Shown here piece by piece: positions 11,215-23,989 of a stretch of DNA of 64,000 nt. Made by a program: the position numbers and the translations under genes. Source of the stretch: Rhinopomastus cyanomelas (Eukaryota > Chordata > Aves > Bucerotiformes > Rhinopomastidae); the NCBI GenBank assembly GCA_013400115.1, contig VXBP01008680.1, positions 124,001 through 188,000 of the forward strand, read 5' to 3'. Position 1 is the first letter of the stretch. Every line of letters starts with the position of its first letter. The notes below the pieces were generated by a model. It was not told the DNA's origin. It made no database searches and saw only the letters and a program-made list of their open reading frames with translations.

Positions 11215-13962
11215 CCCCTTATAGCTAAACCAAGAAAGTTTCTGCAGGGTCCTCCCCTACATATTCCTGCATTTCCAATTGCAAAAAAAGCACAAAGGCA
11301 CAAGGAGGCCAAATTCAATCTAGAACAATGTGTGGGCTTTAGAAAACATTTCCTTTACTTCCAAAATACTGTAACACACATCTGAGTTAGAGAAGGCTTT
11401 ACAATGACCCCTTAATCCAAATTCAGCCCAAAACGGGAATAGCTGGGACCAATCTGTTGTCACAGCAGATGTACATGGAAATCATAGGAACAGCCCAAGA
11501 GGATAATGCTGCTGAATTGTAGACGTTATCCCACAATTGCAGAGGTATCTTCAGACAGCTGCAGACACTTTCATAGTTTTCAGGGAGATAAAGCAAAGAC
11601 AAAAATTGTGAACCAAACCTTTGCTTATTTTTTTTTGTTCTGTAAATTTTGATTTAATTTTATATTTCCCCCCTTGTTTTTATTCCTGCAGTGTATTTGT
11701 ATTTGTAGTCCATCCCTTAATCCCCACACATCAGCACACTGCCTACACGTTAGGATTTGGAACAGAAGATTCAATTTAAACCAGAACAAGGCTGAACCCC
11801 AATTGGACAAGTTCTAAGGCAGAAAACAGGGATAAAGCTCTTTATTAACTTGAAGTTTGTAGGGCTAAGTTAATAAAGAAATGTTTATTTTTATACCAGA
11901 GTTGTTTTTTAGTCCCCTAAATATTTGTTCATACCATCAACCGAGCCATCAGTTTCAGAAGCATCTGCAGTCTGGGGACTGCTGGAACTGTGCAGCCTGC
12001 AGCCACCAGGATTGCTATGAAACCAGAGAAGCCAGAAAAATCTCCCTCAGGGTGCCCGTGACATGTGTGGAGCCATCTCTCTGTGTCTCTCCCTTCCTGG
12101 AGGACATGCACAGCCTGCATACCACAGTTTGTGGGTGCACAAATGCGCTGCAGTGCCCAAGAGAAGCACTTCCCTGCCCAAGACAGTCCAACTGACTGCC
12201 TTGTATGATAGTTCTTACCCAGATGTGCCAACTTGGAAAAGCAGTTGTGTCCTATGGCATGGGAACTCTGCCCACACAACTGTCAGAGATCCTGTTGCTG
12301 ATCCCCTTCCAGAAGAAGAAGCGTGTCCTTAGCCCCAGATCTCCATCTTCTTCTCCCTGGCTCTAGTAGAGGAATATGCCTGTGGTGGCCTGAATGCCCT
12401 ATTACTATGGATGGTCCCTCTGCTATTCCGTGTAGAAGTCTGCAGTGGTTCACCCATGCTGAAGGCCTCAGATGTCTTCCTTGTCTGCACTTGTATTGAC
12501 ATTCCTAATGCATATGAAGGTGGTGGGGTGTCTCTGCTGCCTGAGCAAGACCATGATGGAAAGTGTAACCACTGGAGTGATAATTCCACACATGAATTCT
12601 GCAGTCATCATGGTGATTTTGAGTTGTCTTTTGCAATGTGAGCACATGATTTGCATGGGTACAAAAGGCCAGTCTTGTCTGGGTTGGCCACACGGGTGCT
12701 TCGCTCTCTGCTTGCTGCATTTTTCTTCTTATCCATAATTTATTTAGAACTAACCCAGTTCAAAGACAAAACAAAGACACTATGTTCAGTCACTCAGATT
12801 ACAGGCCATTCCCCAGGGCAATAACCCAAGACTATAAAAATTCATACAATGCCTTCAAAAAACCAGAAGGGGAAACAGCAGCCTTATTCTTTGGCAAGCA
12901 GGAGCCATGATTTTGTTTAGACTTGCTGAAAAGAAACATTATCGGATCTTGTTTTGTCCTCTCACTGAGGAATCTGTTTGCAAGCATAAATTATTCAAGC
13001 ACTCAGGATTTAGGATATAACAGAGTAAAAATGTCCAACACAGTACCCTCTGCTTGCCCTGTGCTCCTCCTGTGGGGGGCTGTCTGATGATCCACAAAAC
13101 GTTCGCCTGCTGGCTGTGTGAAGTTGCACAACTTTCTGTCCCGTGAAGAGATGGTTCATGTCAGAACTACGAACTACAGAAGTGCAGGCTAGAAAAGTTT
13201 AGAAAGCTCTCTTGGTTGTGATGAGAGACGTCTGGGCGCTTACATCTGTTGATAGACTCAGCAACATGCTTCAAAGGCCACAGGACAGTGGTTACACTAA
13301 TAAAGATGTTTTTCCTGCAGATGCATTTGCTGACTTGAAAGTGGCCTCTCTACAGGCACAGGAGAATGTTGCTCGATGCACACTGTCCAGAAAGCGCCTG
13401 AATATGGCCTTTTGTTGAGAGGAGCTGCAGGATGAGGTTGGGGTAGGGGAGATGCTCTTATGGAAATGTTACAGATGGCTAATCCCAAGCAGGCTTCCTC
13501 AGATGCACCCTTCTCTTTGTTTTGCTTCTCATGACTTGCAGATCAGAGTGGTATTTCCTGCTGAATTGTCACTCGTGCTGCTACTCTTACAACACAGCAC
13601 GTCTCACTGTAGCCTCTTATCTTTGTGTGTCATTTGTTGCTTAGACACACCATACTCTTCTGTCTTAAGGTCAATGTGGCAGTAACTCTTTACACTGGGA
13701 CCATAACATGGGGAAGGATTTCTGTTGCTGTACCCCACATCTACATACCTCTTTTCAGACAAATTTTGAAAGCAGATTACCAAGATTGGACTTTTGGTTG
13801 TGTGTCATTATAGTTTTCTACCCCCCAAAAGAAGGATGTTTTCTAAACAGCAGCAAAAAATGGACGGGCCCTAACTATGAACATATTTCTAACGCTTTGC
13901 TCCAGAGCTGCTGTAGTTTCGGCAATTCACATCATGGAAGCCTCATTCCTTGGGTGCCTTTC
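11215..13962. other. Intergenic or intronic, no gene recognised
   Basis: Many overlapping short frames occur at 11880-12740, but none keeps a recognisable domain or splice pattern. No repeat family was identified. Confidence 0.5.
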
Positions 13963-14079
13963 ATAGAATCATAGAATCATTAGTGATTGGAAGGGACCTC
14001 GAAAGATCATCCATTCCAATCCCCCTGCCACAGCAGAATCACCTAGACCAAGTCACACAGGAACACATCCAGGCAGATG
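13963..14079 (-). mobile_element. CR1 3' end fragment
   Basis: Reverse-complement tail catagaatcatagaatcatt followed by the conserved 3' UTR and the last codons of ORF2, truncated at CACATCCAGGCAG. Confidence 0.93.
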
Positions 14080-14669
14080 AAGTAGGGTTGAGGTGGGTTC
14101 CTCATTAGACGTCAAAGAATCCATCCTGAATGCCCAAACAAAGGAGTGGGTTTGGGCTGAGTTTATGCTTTGCTTGATAATGCTGACTCTAACACAAAAT
14201 CAGAAACATCCACTTCTCCATTCTCAATCTGTGCAGAGCAGTAGAACCTTCCTCTTGTTTTTGATTGCTAAGAAGTATCTGCCTCTAGCTGCATCTGGTG
14301 TACGTGTTGCACATATACTGGTTCTTTTTCAGACGTATTGTCTTAGAGATCAGAAACCTCAGCACGTTATCTGTTTTAATTTGTAAATTCTCCTAATGGA
14401 CTGAAAGGTACTAAGGGTTTTGTCAAACAGATGTAAGTATTTGCTATTTGTCAGTTAAAAATCTGTTGCCTCAGCTTCATAAAAGAAACGTTCTGGTTTG
14501 TATGAGTGTGTGGTCTTTGTCAAGGCTTCTAGGCACTGTGGCTAGACAGATAGTGACTGCATCCATAAATAGTGGCACAGGTGCAAAAATAGTTTGTGCC
14601 AGCTGAGTAGAAAACATATCGTCCCCTCTCACTTTGCAGGGAACATCTTTTTCCTGTAAAAGAACAGAA

Positions 14670-14776
14670 ATCACACAGAATCACACAGAACCATAGACAC
14701 TGGAAGGGACCTGGAAAGATCTAGTCCAATCCCCCTGCCACAGCAGGATCACCTAGACCAAGTTGCACTGGAACAT
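14670..14776 (-). mobile_element. CR1 3' end fragment
   Basis: Reverse-complement tail (cacacagaatcacacagaac, then ggaagggacctgg) with a few bases deleted around GATCTAGTCC. It ends at TTGCACTGGAACATC. Confidence 0.9.
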
Positions 14777-15730
14777 CATCTGCTCCATCTCCTGCCATGG
14801 GCAGCAGTGCCTCTCAGCCAGACTTGGTTGCTCAAGGCCTCATCATTTCCCCTTGGGAAAAGTCCCTCTCAGCCTTCCTATAGGTTCTCTTTGGGTACTG
14901 GGAAACAGCTCTAAGGTCCACCCCGGAGCCTTGCCTTCCCCACGCTGTATCCAAGATGATTCAAACTCTTTGAAAGCCAAAACAACTTAACAGAGGTGTT
15001 TTCTGTGGGGCACTGGTGTCGCCACAGGCAAAGGTCAGGGCTTCAGCCTCCCTGAGCCACCCCTAGCATGTGGCGGCCAGCACCGGCACCCAGCTAGACA
15101 GGAAAGTGGTTGCAAGCTGCAGGCTCCCTGCATGGGAGCTGCCTGCAGAGAAGGCAACCCAGAAGGGCTCAGCGAGCCGGACACACAGCCTCGAAGGAAT
15201 GAATCATCTCTTTCAAACACACAAACGCCCCTGCCCCAGCCTCTCGGAAGTATCTCAAGCAAGGCCTGCAGTGCCAGGTGCCTCCTCCCAAGGTGGCCAT
15301 TGCCGAGAGGCCTCTGCCAGCCGCTGCCCTCCCCATAAAGGAGCTGTGGGAGCCCTCAGCGCTGGCACAGAGCAGCAGCGCGATCGCTAGGCTATCATTT
15401 TTGTTTAAAAACCCCCAACCACACCACCAAGAACAAATGTAATTCAGGAACCTCTCCGCTAAGAGCTGTTTGTTAGCTTTCCCATAGCCCCGTCCTTTCC
15501 ATCCTTTGCTGGTAGCAAACCTGGGGAAGCAGCGGGGCCGGGCAGGAATCAAGTTGGAAGAGGAGAACCACAGAACTGCACCTTTCAAAACATCCCAGGA
15601 CCTGCAAAGGTAGTAGCTAGTCCTTCCCTGGCCACGCATATCCAACATTTCCTTACATTACAAAAGTGAGTATCAGGATGACATTAATACAAGCCAGAGG
15701 CATTGTCTTTAATCTCTGGTTTGTTGAACT

Positions 15731-15763
15731 CATAGAATCAATAGAAATTGGAAGGGACCTTCC
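15731..15763 (-). mobile_element. Minimal CR1 tail
   Basis: Only about 33 bases: catagaatcaatagaaattg followed by gaagggacctt. It is the terminal stub of a severely truncated insertion. Confidence 0.7.
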
Positions 15764-16207
15764 TCACTGTTTCTTTTCATAATGCTTGGCAATGGCAATG
15801 ATTAACACTGCCAACAGTTTCCTTGCCAGGGAAGATATTTCCTCTCTGGAGCATCGCAGAAGCCTGGAGACACCCCCTTCTTCAGGGCTGCCTTTTATCC
15901 CTCACCTGTAGGGAGAGCAGTTGAGGAGGAGGATGTAAATCTTGTGCCACTTTCAGGAGCAGAGGGGCATTTCCAAGCAGGAGGAAAGCAAAGGCAGCAG
16001 TGTACAATTTCCTTGTGAAACAAGAGCAATGGGGAAAGAGTAAAGGAGCTTTTCCCTTTCTTTCCCACTCCTGCTGATATGTAACCCAGAAGGTGCTGGT
16101 AACCGCCTCAGCCACAGAACTGTACCTCCATGGATTGTCCCAAGAAATGCTGCTTAGCAAGGGTTGTAATCAGAGTCATTTGACTGCCTACAGCCTGCTC
16201 TATGTTG

Positions 16208-16257
16208 AGGTTCTTCCAATCCCTAATGATTCTATGATGATTCTATGATTCTGTGAC
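16208..16257 (+). mobile_element. Minimal CR1 tail
   Basis: About 50 bases: AGGTTCTTCCAATCCCTAAT followed by three copies of the GATTCTATG/GATTCTGTG terminal repeat. Confidence 0.85.
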
Positions 16258-18219
16258 CTAGAGGCCAGCTGTGTTATGGCAGCAGTCTTTACCCAGGCTG
16301 TGGGTCAAGACACCTCAGTGACACTACTGTGTCTTAATTTTTGCTCTCCTTGTGAGTTGGGGTGAACTGAGCAAGACATTTTTGCCTGTCCATTTGTAGG
16401 TGGATGTTTGCCAGCTCCTTTTCACCTCCTGAATGCTACTGAAGTGCCAGATCAGGTTTGAGGATCTGGTCTATTCATTTTTTATTATTATCCCAAGGAT
16501 AGAAAAGTACCCTCTTCATTTGTCAGCAACTGCTAGATCGCAAGTTGGCTGTTTTACCAAACATGAAAACAATTTGCCAGCAGCAGGGACTTACACCCTA
16601 AAAGGAGAGAACAGGCTTTTAGCTGACAGCCTCCTCATCATCCCAACGAAAGGAAAGAGACAGGGTATCAGTAGCCGCTTTTAAGTCGTCCCAAGTGCTG
16701 ACTTGTTTCTGACTTTTAGGTTGGCTGTCTCTCAGGTCTTGCTTGTCTATTGCTAGGAACTGCTCTGTGAGCTAATACTTCTGAAGAGCTGCTATCAGTC
16801 ACCCACACTGCTCAGTCTGGAAAACAGAGGTGATGTTTTTGGAAGCTCAATTGTTACCCCTCTGCATATATGGGGTCCTGCCACTGATGACGAAGGGCGG
16901 AGGACTAAAGTGAAGTTATTCTGCTGCCTGTTGTTGGGCTTCAGCAGTCTTAAGTGTGCTGAAAGGGCTTAGATTCATTGAATTTCAGGTGATGGTGGTG
17001 CCAGCTGCACCCTGTACATCTCTGTATCTCTTCCCTTGGGCTTCGCAACACTATTCCACTAAAGGATTGCTTAAGATGGGAAGGGAAATTATGAGGCACT
17101 GGACTGTTACCCTCTGCTGTGACTCATGCTAGGAACAGTCCTTGGCCCTCACTTTCAGCCCTATAGTGCAGTTTGGCACGGGAGCAGGAGTAGGGCTTGG
17201 CTACCTGAACTTTGTAGAGGAACACTTTTTATTCTTATGAAGGCAATGGTCAGAGTGTGGTTGTTTGGGGTGTTTGTGGGAAGATTCACTTGCCCTGATA
17301 CAAAGACTTGCAAGTTTGGGAGTTCATTCGGCTGCCCAAAGAGAGGTGGCCCTGGGGTACCACTGGCAGACAAATCAGCACAAATAACCTCCAGCTCTTG
17401 TCTCTTGTCTTGTGCCCCACACCTCAGTCTCAGAGACCTCAGGGTACATCCAGTGGCACTAGAGAGATGCTTGAGGGCAAAGGCTCAGAACCTGCACAGG
17501 ATGAGACTAATACAATCTCATTTTTTGGAAATGAATAGACTTCTCCAGAAGACAATTAAATATCTAAGAGAGGTCACATGAATTGCCCTCCGGAAGGCCG
17601 TGCTTCAATTTTTTGCTCATGCCCACAGACCGTAGACGTACAACTTCCTTATATTTTGTATTAAGTGAGACAAACCCTTCTTAGCACTGCAGCAAAATGT
17701 GATGCAGGCAAAGTAGATTGCAGACCTCCATTCACCCTCTTTTTTCTATGCACACATTACCTTTCTTTCTTTGTGCTTGTCTCCCAAACTCCTTTTTTAA
17801 CAACTGCCAAAAGGACAGCTACTCATGCCATGTACACTACCACGGCTGCTTCCCTGGTGTGATTTCCAGGTGCAGTCTCCAGGAGGTGAGGAGAAAGCAA
17901 GCACTGACACGCGCGTGAGTGGGTGAGCATCCACTTTGGGACAACAGTGCTGAAAAGCAGTAACTGCAACACTGATCACATCAAGGCAGTGTTACCAGGA
18001 GACACCTCACAGCATGGCAGATACGCTGTTTGAGTCTCTTCACCCTCTGGAAGGTAGTGGGTGTTTTACATCTCTCTTTTGCTCAGACGTGAAGGATGAG
18101 CAATATAACAAGGTCACTTTTATTAAGAGGAACGTGTATTTCCATCTGCTCAGGCAGGTGGCAAGCACTCTCAAAAGGAATTGTTTAAGAGGGAGTGTCT
18201 AGGCAAAGCTAGGAGAATG

Positions 18220-18276
18220 AGTGGAGGTTAGATATGATGCATTGAGACAAGATGTGGAGGTTAGATACGATGCGCA
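18220..18276 (+). repeat. Two-unit direct repeat, 31-bp spacing
   Basis: GTGGAGGTTAGATATGATGC and GTGGAGGTTAGATACGATGC are separated by TTGAGACAAGAT-like sequence. It is short and of unknown origin. Confidence 0.7.
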
Positions 18277-21200
18277 GACGCATTACATCCAAACCTCATG
18301 CATTTATTGAATAAAACAGTAAAAGCCACTTTCGCTTTCCAGAGCACTATTAGCAAAGAGGTAGAGAATATATGTGAGCCTTAGCAGAAATGTACCTCTA
18401 AAGCTGACAGTGTCTCCTTCACTTCTAACACAGGAGCTGCATGGCAAAATGGTTTGGGCTAGACCTGAGCAAGCACTAATTCCTCTGGTGGCTCTTAGGT
18501 AGGAGATCCACAAAGACATAATGCTAGTGTAAGTTGCAGCTTGTATTTCCATTTTCATTCACAGTGAATAAAGACATGAAAGACCTCACTGTTCTTGAGG
18601 CGAGAAGGCACAGTCTGAGAAAACTTAGTTCCAAACATTATTTATGCTAAGTTCATTTGGGATGAAAGCTAGAGCTCCACTTGTTTTGTATCCTAGACTC
18701 AAGGATCGTCAGAGCACAGAGGTTTCAAAAGCTTGTATCTTACAAGATCTGATGTCTACAATCTGCCATGATAGCAGAAATTAAAATGCTCAATAAGTTT
18801 AATATTAAAAATACATTCTTTGGCCTAAATATATTAAACAGCTGACTGTACATGTTTAGATGAGGCATGGGGATTTCAAATGAGTGGTAGAGAGACTCGC
18901 GTCAAAGAATAAAAATATTCTTTAATATTTTTCTTTTCAGGCTTCCAGGAATGTTTAGTAATTAGCACGTATGGAAAACACATTAGAATAGAGAATGAGG
19001 ACAGCATAGATGAAGTTTCCCTTTGAATCATCAGTAGGACATGTTTTGTGATTATTGTGCAGTTAAAAGTAGATCTTACTGCATCCTCTTTCTGTTTTAC
19101 CCACGCTTAAGGCAATGACATTATCCTCTGTTGGATCCTGAGTAATGCAGCTCTTATTTGAATACACACCATCATTTTGAATCAGCAGCTATTTTCCTTC
19201 CATAGAACGCTTTCCGCAAATTTTGCAGATTTGGAATTTTCCAAGAATGCCTGCATCAAAAATACACACAAAACTCAACTAATGCTTGCTGAGACTGCTG
19301 CCTGAATGGAAGACAACAGATGTTCCTGCTTCTAAGGCCAAGATGCCTCTTCTCCCTTCCTGCCTTTGATGTTGATGTCTCAGTGAAGAGGAACAGCATC
19401 ACCTGAAAGCTGATGCTTGACTTTATGCTTGAGTTATGGTCAATGATAGCAGAAGGAAACCCACTGACACAGCAGCAAAATCCAAAGAAAGCGAGGCCCT
19501 CTGCTAAGGCCACATCTCCATAGCTGGACATGAGCAGAAGGATCATGTGTTGATGGCTCATGTCTAAAGGACTCAGCCACTCTCTAACTCCTGGGATGGA
19601 TGGCAAAAACATTGGCACATTAGCAAAGGTCTGAACAAGACTCAGGCTGGCAGGCAAGTCTGTGCAGTGATAGTTCCTCCTCTACATATCCTGGCTCAGG
19701 CTCTGCTGCTAGGGCCATTTCTGAACTTGGGGACTAGAGATAAGGGTTGAGGATTAGATTAAAGGTAGGCAGGCTGGAAGGTGCTCATGTAAGTACATGC
19801 ATGTGTCCAGCCTGTTCCAAATGGGTTCCTACAGCCTAGGGAGCACTGGGAACCATCACAGGCACTGCAGGAGGGCTGAGGAGCAGTGGCTGTGAGGGAA
19901 GCCCCATACCAGCTAAAATACACTTTTGACTTCATAGCCAAGAAGTTTGGCCAGCACCTCCTCAAATAATGCATGGGATCATCCTACCAAGGGTTTTCCT
20001 GGAAATCCTTTCCAGACACCCAGATGACTCTCAGAGAGCTTTATTTGCTGCCGTTGGTGTAGACTGACAGTAGGCAGGTTGCTAACATTGTACATGACAT
20101 AAAATTTCAGCCATGCCAGAAGCAAGACAACATTCTCTGGCATTAAGAGGACCGACTGTTTGACACATACAACCAGAGCAGTTAACAGCTCTTTAACTTG
20201 CCTTCTGTAGATGCTAGGGTATGAATATACAGTAAGAACAAATTCTTAGTGCCTGAGAATGGCTCCTAAAGCCAATGTTTATCTTTTCCTTAGTTTAATT
20301 AATAGCTAATGACACACCCATGTAGGTGGATAACCACTGCATGCTTTAATCAGTGTCAAAGCCTTATGTGGCTACTCCTGGTTTAGTTGGCTCACTTGAA
20401 GAGGGCTGTCAGCAGCAATTCATCAGCTCCAAAGAGGGGCTGATAGGCAGCAGATTCTTCTCAGAAACTCAGCTCCTGGGGAGGTGACAAAGTTTGTCTC
20501 GACATGAGCAGCCCTTAAATCAGCATCAAAAGTCAGGAAGGCATTTCAGAGGCCTAAGTCCCCTGCTGTCTTGCACTGTAAGACATGGCGGAATAGCATG
20601 GCACAGTCTCCAGGATTAACTGAGTGAAAAGAGACAACTTTAGTCCCACGGGTTGCAGGTGCTTTGGGAGGAGGTTCACCATTCTGGACTCACCATCTAT
20701 TTGTTTTATGTGTAGCAACTAGAGATCTTGACTTCCTGACCCTTTGGAGGGCTTCAAAAGACTCCGTCATGGGAATAAAAAATAGACAATTGTTCAGAGA
20801 CCATTATGGTAACCAGAAGAATAGACTGGACCCAAAGCAGTAGGCTATCCTGGATTGAACTGGTCAGGTTGTGAAAGGGGATAACGATCCCAATTCCAGA
20901 AATCCAAAATGGCAGACCCTGGCCTGCAGAAAGCCATTTAACAGTTTAATGGGAGTCCTCTACATGTGCAGATATATGAAAGCATGAGGTGTTGAGCATT
21001 AGCATCCTTTAATTGGCTAACAGGGAAATTTTAAAGCAAGGATTCATACTCTTTAATAAGTCTCATTATTCATCATTAAAAAATATTTAAGAAGCTTTTC
21101 CACAGTACATGAGATGATGCTGAAATAATCTACATTAACTGGAATCCTCTTGAAAGTGATAGCCACACTACTTTTTAAACAAAGCTTTTTAATTACTGCA

Positions 21201-21716
21201 GCACTCAATAGCTGACCCGGTCAGTGGATCAGTTGTGCTGGGTGCTGTGCAAAACCAAAGCAAACAGGCAGACTCAGAATCTCTCCACACAAGTAAATGC
21301 CAATCTGCTCCATGTTTTAAGCTTGGGATAACCATTTCTCTTTTGTAAACCTGTGGTTTGCCTTCATTTAAAAAATGCCTTCTGTTACATGCCTTGGTTA
21401 AAATTATGAGGAAAAGACTTCAGAGGGAAGACTTCTATATTGTTTTTGGGGGTGTTTGATTTCCACCTTCCATACACACCTGATTCTCTTCTGAAGCACA
21501 AATCAGAGCTTCATCTGAAATCTTGTCCACTGCCTGACTTGCTTGTTAACTCCAGAAGGAAGCAGTCTCCCAAACTGTGCTTAAAATAGCATCTCTCCCC
21601 TTGCAGAGATAATTCCAAATGCTTTGTTCCCTCTAATAGTGAGACTTCTTGTTACTTCAGTCTCTCAGGCAGATTGCGTGCTCGTTCAAGAGAAAAAAAG
21701 TGAAATAAATAAATAA

Positions 21717-21920
21717 GAGAAGGAACTTCTTCACAGTGAGAGTGACAGAGCACTGGAACAGGCTGCCCAGGGCAGTTGTGGAGTCTCCTTCGCTGGAGAT
21801 GTTTAAGACCTGCCTGGATGTGTTCCTGTGTGACTAGGTCTAGGTGATCCTGCTGTGTCAGGGAGATTGGACTGGATGATCTTTTGAGGTCCCTTCCAAT
21901 CCCTGATGATTCTATGATTG
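21717..21920 (+). mobile_element. CR1 3' fragment
   Basis: Starts AGAAGGAACTTCTTCACAGT, includes the end of ORF2 (TEHWNRLPR-type block) and a 3' end with CCAATCCCTGATGATTCTAT. An A-rich stretch with a GAAATAAATAAATAAG run lies immediately 5'. Confidence 0.94.
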
Positions 21921-22617
21921 CCTTACAACCCAAATGTCCTGATACTTCCATTTCTATTTTAATCATTTGCCTACCTTTCCACACCACATATGGCTCATAT
22001 CTGAGATGTGAGCTGTGGGCTCTCTGTGGTGTTAGAGATATGCTAGAGAAGAAACTCTTTTGGGGGAAAAGCCTACAGATACATGTCATGCTCCACTAAC
22101 CTGCCACAGCTTTTCCTTCTGATCTCTTGAGAGTGGATGGTTGCAACCACAGAGACTGAACTTGAAATCTTCTGACTATGGCAGCTTGCTGTGATGCAGG
22201 CAGCTTTCTGTGAGACCTCAGATTTTCTTTCTGTGGCCACTTCAGCAAGAAGATCCTCTGCCAACTCCCCACTCTCACCAGTGGTTTGCAATGTCCTATT
22301 CCTACCTTACTTGGTTGGTACATTTGCTTGTGGGGAGTACACACTTAACCAACCAGGGGAATCAGTTGAAATATACTTTTACGATTTTTAAGAGTATTTT
22401 CAGATGGCTCATTTCTCTCAGTAAAAACTCAGGCAAAGTTGTATCAGCCCAGCTGAGCCAGCTGTGCTCTGTGTTACAGTATTGGGAATGAGTGTTTGGG
22501 GGATCGGGCTGGAGGACGTACAGAGCAGTTTTGGTGACAGTAGCATGGCCATGGGAAGAGTTATCCATGGAAACTTGCACCACACCGAAAAGATGAGCTG
22601 TATTTGCCACCTGTGGA

Positions 22618-22740
22618 TCATAAAATAATTCAAGTTGGAAAAAAACCCCCAAATCAATGATTCCAACCATTAACCGTAACCTATCAAGTTCACCACTTAA
22701 CTGTATATCTAAGAACCACATCTAAACAGCCTTTAAACAC
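22618..22740 (-). mobile_element. Old CR1 3' fragment, minus strand
   Basis: Diverged copy of an older subfamily: a degraded tail, then AAGTTGGAAAAAAACCC, TTCCAACCATTAACCGTAAC, AAGTTCACCACTTAAC and CACATCTAAACAGCCTTTAA, the order seen in ancient avian CR1 3' ends. A younger CR1 tail starts immediately after it at 22741. Confidence 0.75.
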
Positions 22741-22866
22741 ATAGAATCATAGAATCATTAGGGACTGGAAGGGACCTCCAAAGATCATCTAGTCAAATCC
22801 CACTGCCACAGCAGGATCACCTAAACCAAGTTGCACAGGAACATATCAAGGCGGGTTTTAGACTCC
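22741..22866 (-). mobile_element. CR1 3' fragment, minus strand
   Basis: Tail atagaatcatagaatcatta, the conserved 3' UTR, then the last part of ORF2, cut at GGCGGGTTTTAGACTCC. Its 5' break abuts the 5' break of the opposite-strand copy starting at about 22867. Confidence 0.92.
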
Positions 22867-23922
22867 ATCCCGGGAAAGGTGATGGAACACTGTATCCAGG
22901 CACATCAAGGACAAGAGGGTCATGAGGGACAGTCAACATGGCTTCAGCAAAGGGAAGTCATCCTTGACCAATGTGATAGCCTTTTCTGAGGGCATAAGCA
23001 GGTGGAGAGATGACAGTAGAGCAGTGGATGTGGCCTTTCTTGACTTGAGGAAAGCATTTGAAACAGTCCCATGTAGCATCTGCTGCAGCCAGACTGAGGC
23101 AGTGTGGTCTATATGATGGGGCAGTGAGGTGGTTGGTTAAGTGGCTCCAGGATAGAAGTCAGAGAGTAGTGGTCAGTGGGACAGAGTCTAGTTGGAGGCC
23201 TATATGTAGTGGATTGCTCCTGGGGTCGGTGCTGGGACCAGTCCTGTTCAACCTATTAATTGATGACTTGGCCGAGGGATTAGGGGTGCACTGTCAGCAA
23301 GTTTGCTGCTGACACAAAGCTGGGAGGAGTGGCCAACACCCCAGGATCCTGTGCTGCCATTCAGTGAGTCCTGGACAGGCTGGCGAGCCGGGTAGGGAGA
23401 AATGTAATGAACTCTAACAAGGGTAAGTGTAGAGTCTTGCATGTGGGCACGAAGAAGCCCAGGTACCAGTATAGGCTGGGGACTGAGCTGTTGGAGAGCA
23501 GTGCAGGAGAAAATGGACCTGGTGAGGGTGCTGAGCCTCTTTAGATTGGAGGAGACTGAGTACTGACCTCACTAATGTTTATAAATATGTGAAGGGCGGG
23601 TGTCAGAAAGCTGGAGCCAGGCTCTTCTCAGTGTCATCTAATGATAAGACAGGGTACAGTGGGAGTAAGCTGGAACATAGGGGTTTCCACATCAATATGA
23701 GAAGGAACTTCTTCCCGGTGAGGGTGACAGAGCACCAGAACAGGCTGCCCAGGGGAGTTGTGGAGTCTCCTTCATGGGAGAGGTTTCAAATCTGCACGAA
23801 CATGTTCCTGTGTGACTTGGTCTAGGTGATCGTGCTACGTCAGACGGATTGGACTAGATGATCTTTTGAGGTCCCTTGCAATGGCTAATGTTGTGTGAGT
23901 CTGTGTAATTCTGTGATTAATA
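22867..23922 (+). mobile_element. CR1 LINE, about 1.05 kb, includes RT core
   Basis: Frames encode SIPGKVMEH, SQHGFSKGKSSLTN, AVDVAFLDLRKAFETV (RT motif A region), then a disrupted GSVLGPVLFNLLIDDL, and SKFAADTKLGG in place of FADDTKLGG. It ends with the FLCDLV stop, the 3' UTR and a weak tail (TTCTGTGATT). Several frameshifts and an internal deletion (after GAGAAAATGGACCTGGTGAG the frame jumps to the LFRLEE block) make it non-functional, and the second catalytic box carries A for D. Confidence 0.94.
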
Positions 23923-23989
23923 AATTGTTAAAAACAAGAGCGACGACACTGCAAATTCTTTGGTTAGGAAATGACGCCAGTGTATTTAA

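Larger units (their letters stand above)
14777..21716. other. Intergenic or intronic, no gene recognised
   Basis: A moderately GC-rich patch at 15000-15650 carries overlapping frames up to 159 codons on the minus strand, without a recognisable domain and with few CpGs. The 151-codon frame at 17126-17581 also looks random. Two CR1 stubs (15731, 16208) and the small repeat at 18220 are the only identifiable elements. Confidence 0.5.

Noticed and set aside
15169..15648. 159-codon minus-strand frame with a moderately GC-rich patch
   Set aside because: Few CpGs, no domain, no convincing splice sites; overlapping frames on the other strand are equally long.
17126..17581. 151-codon plus-strand frame
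   Set aside because: Composition looks random and no family is recognised.
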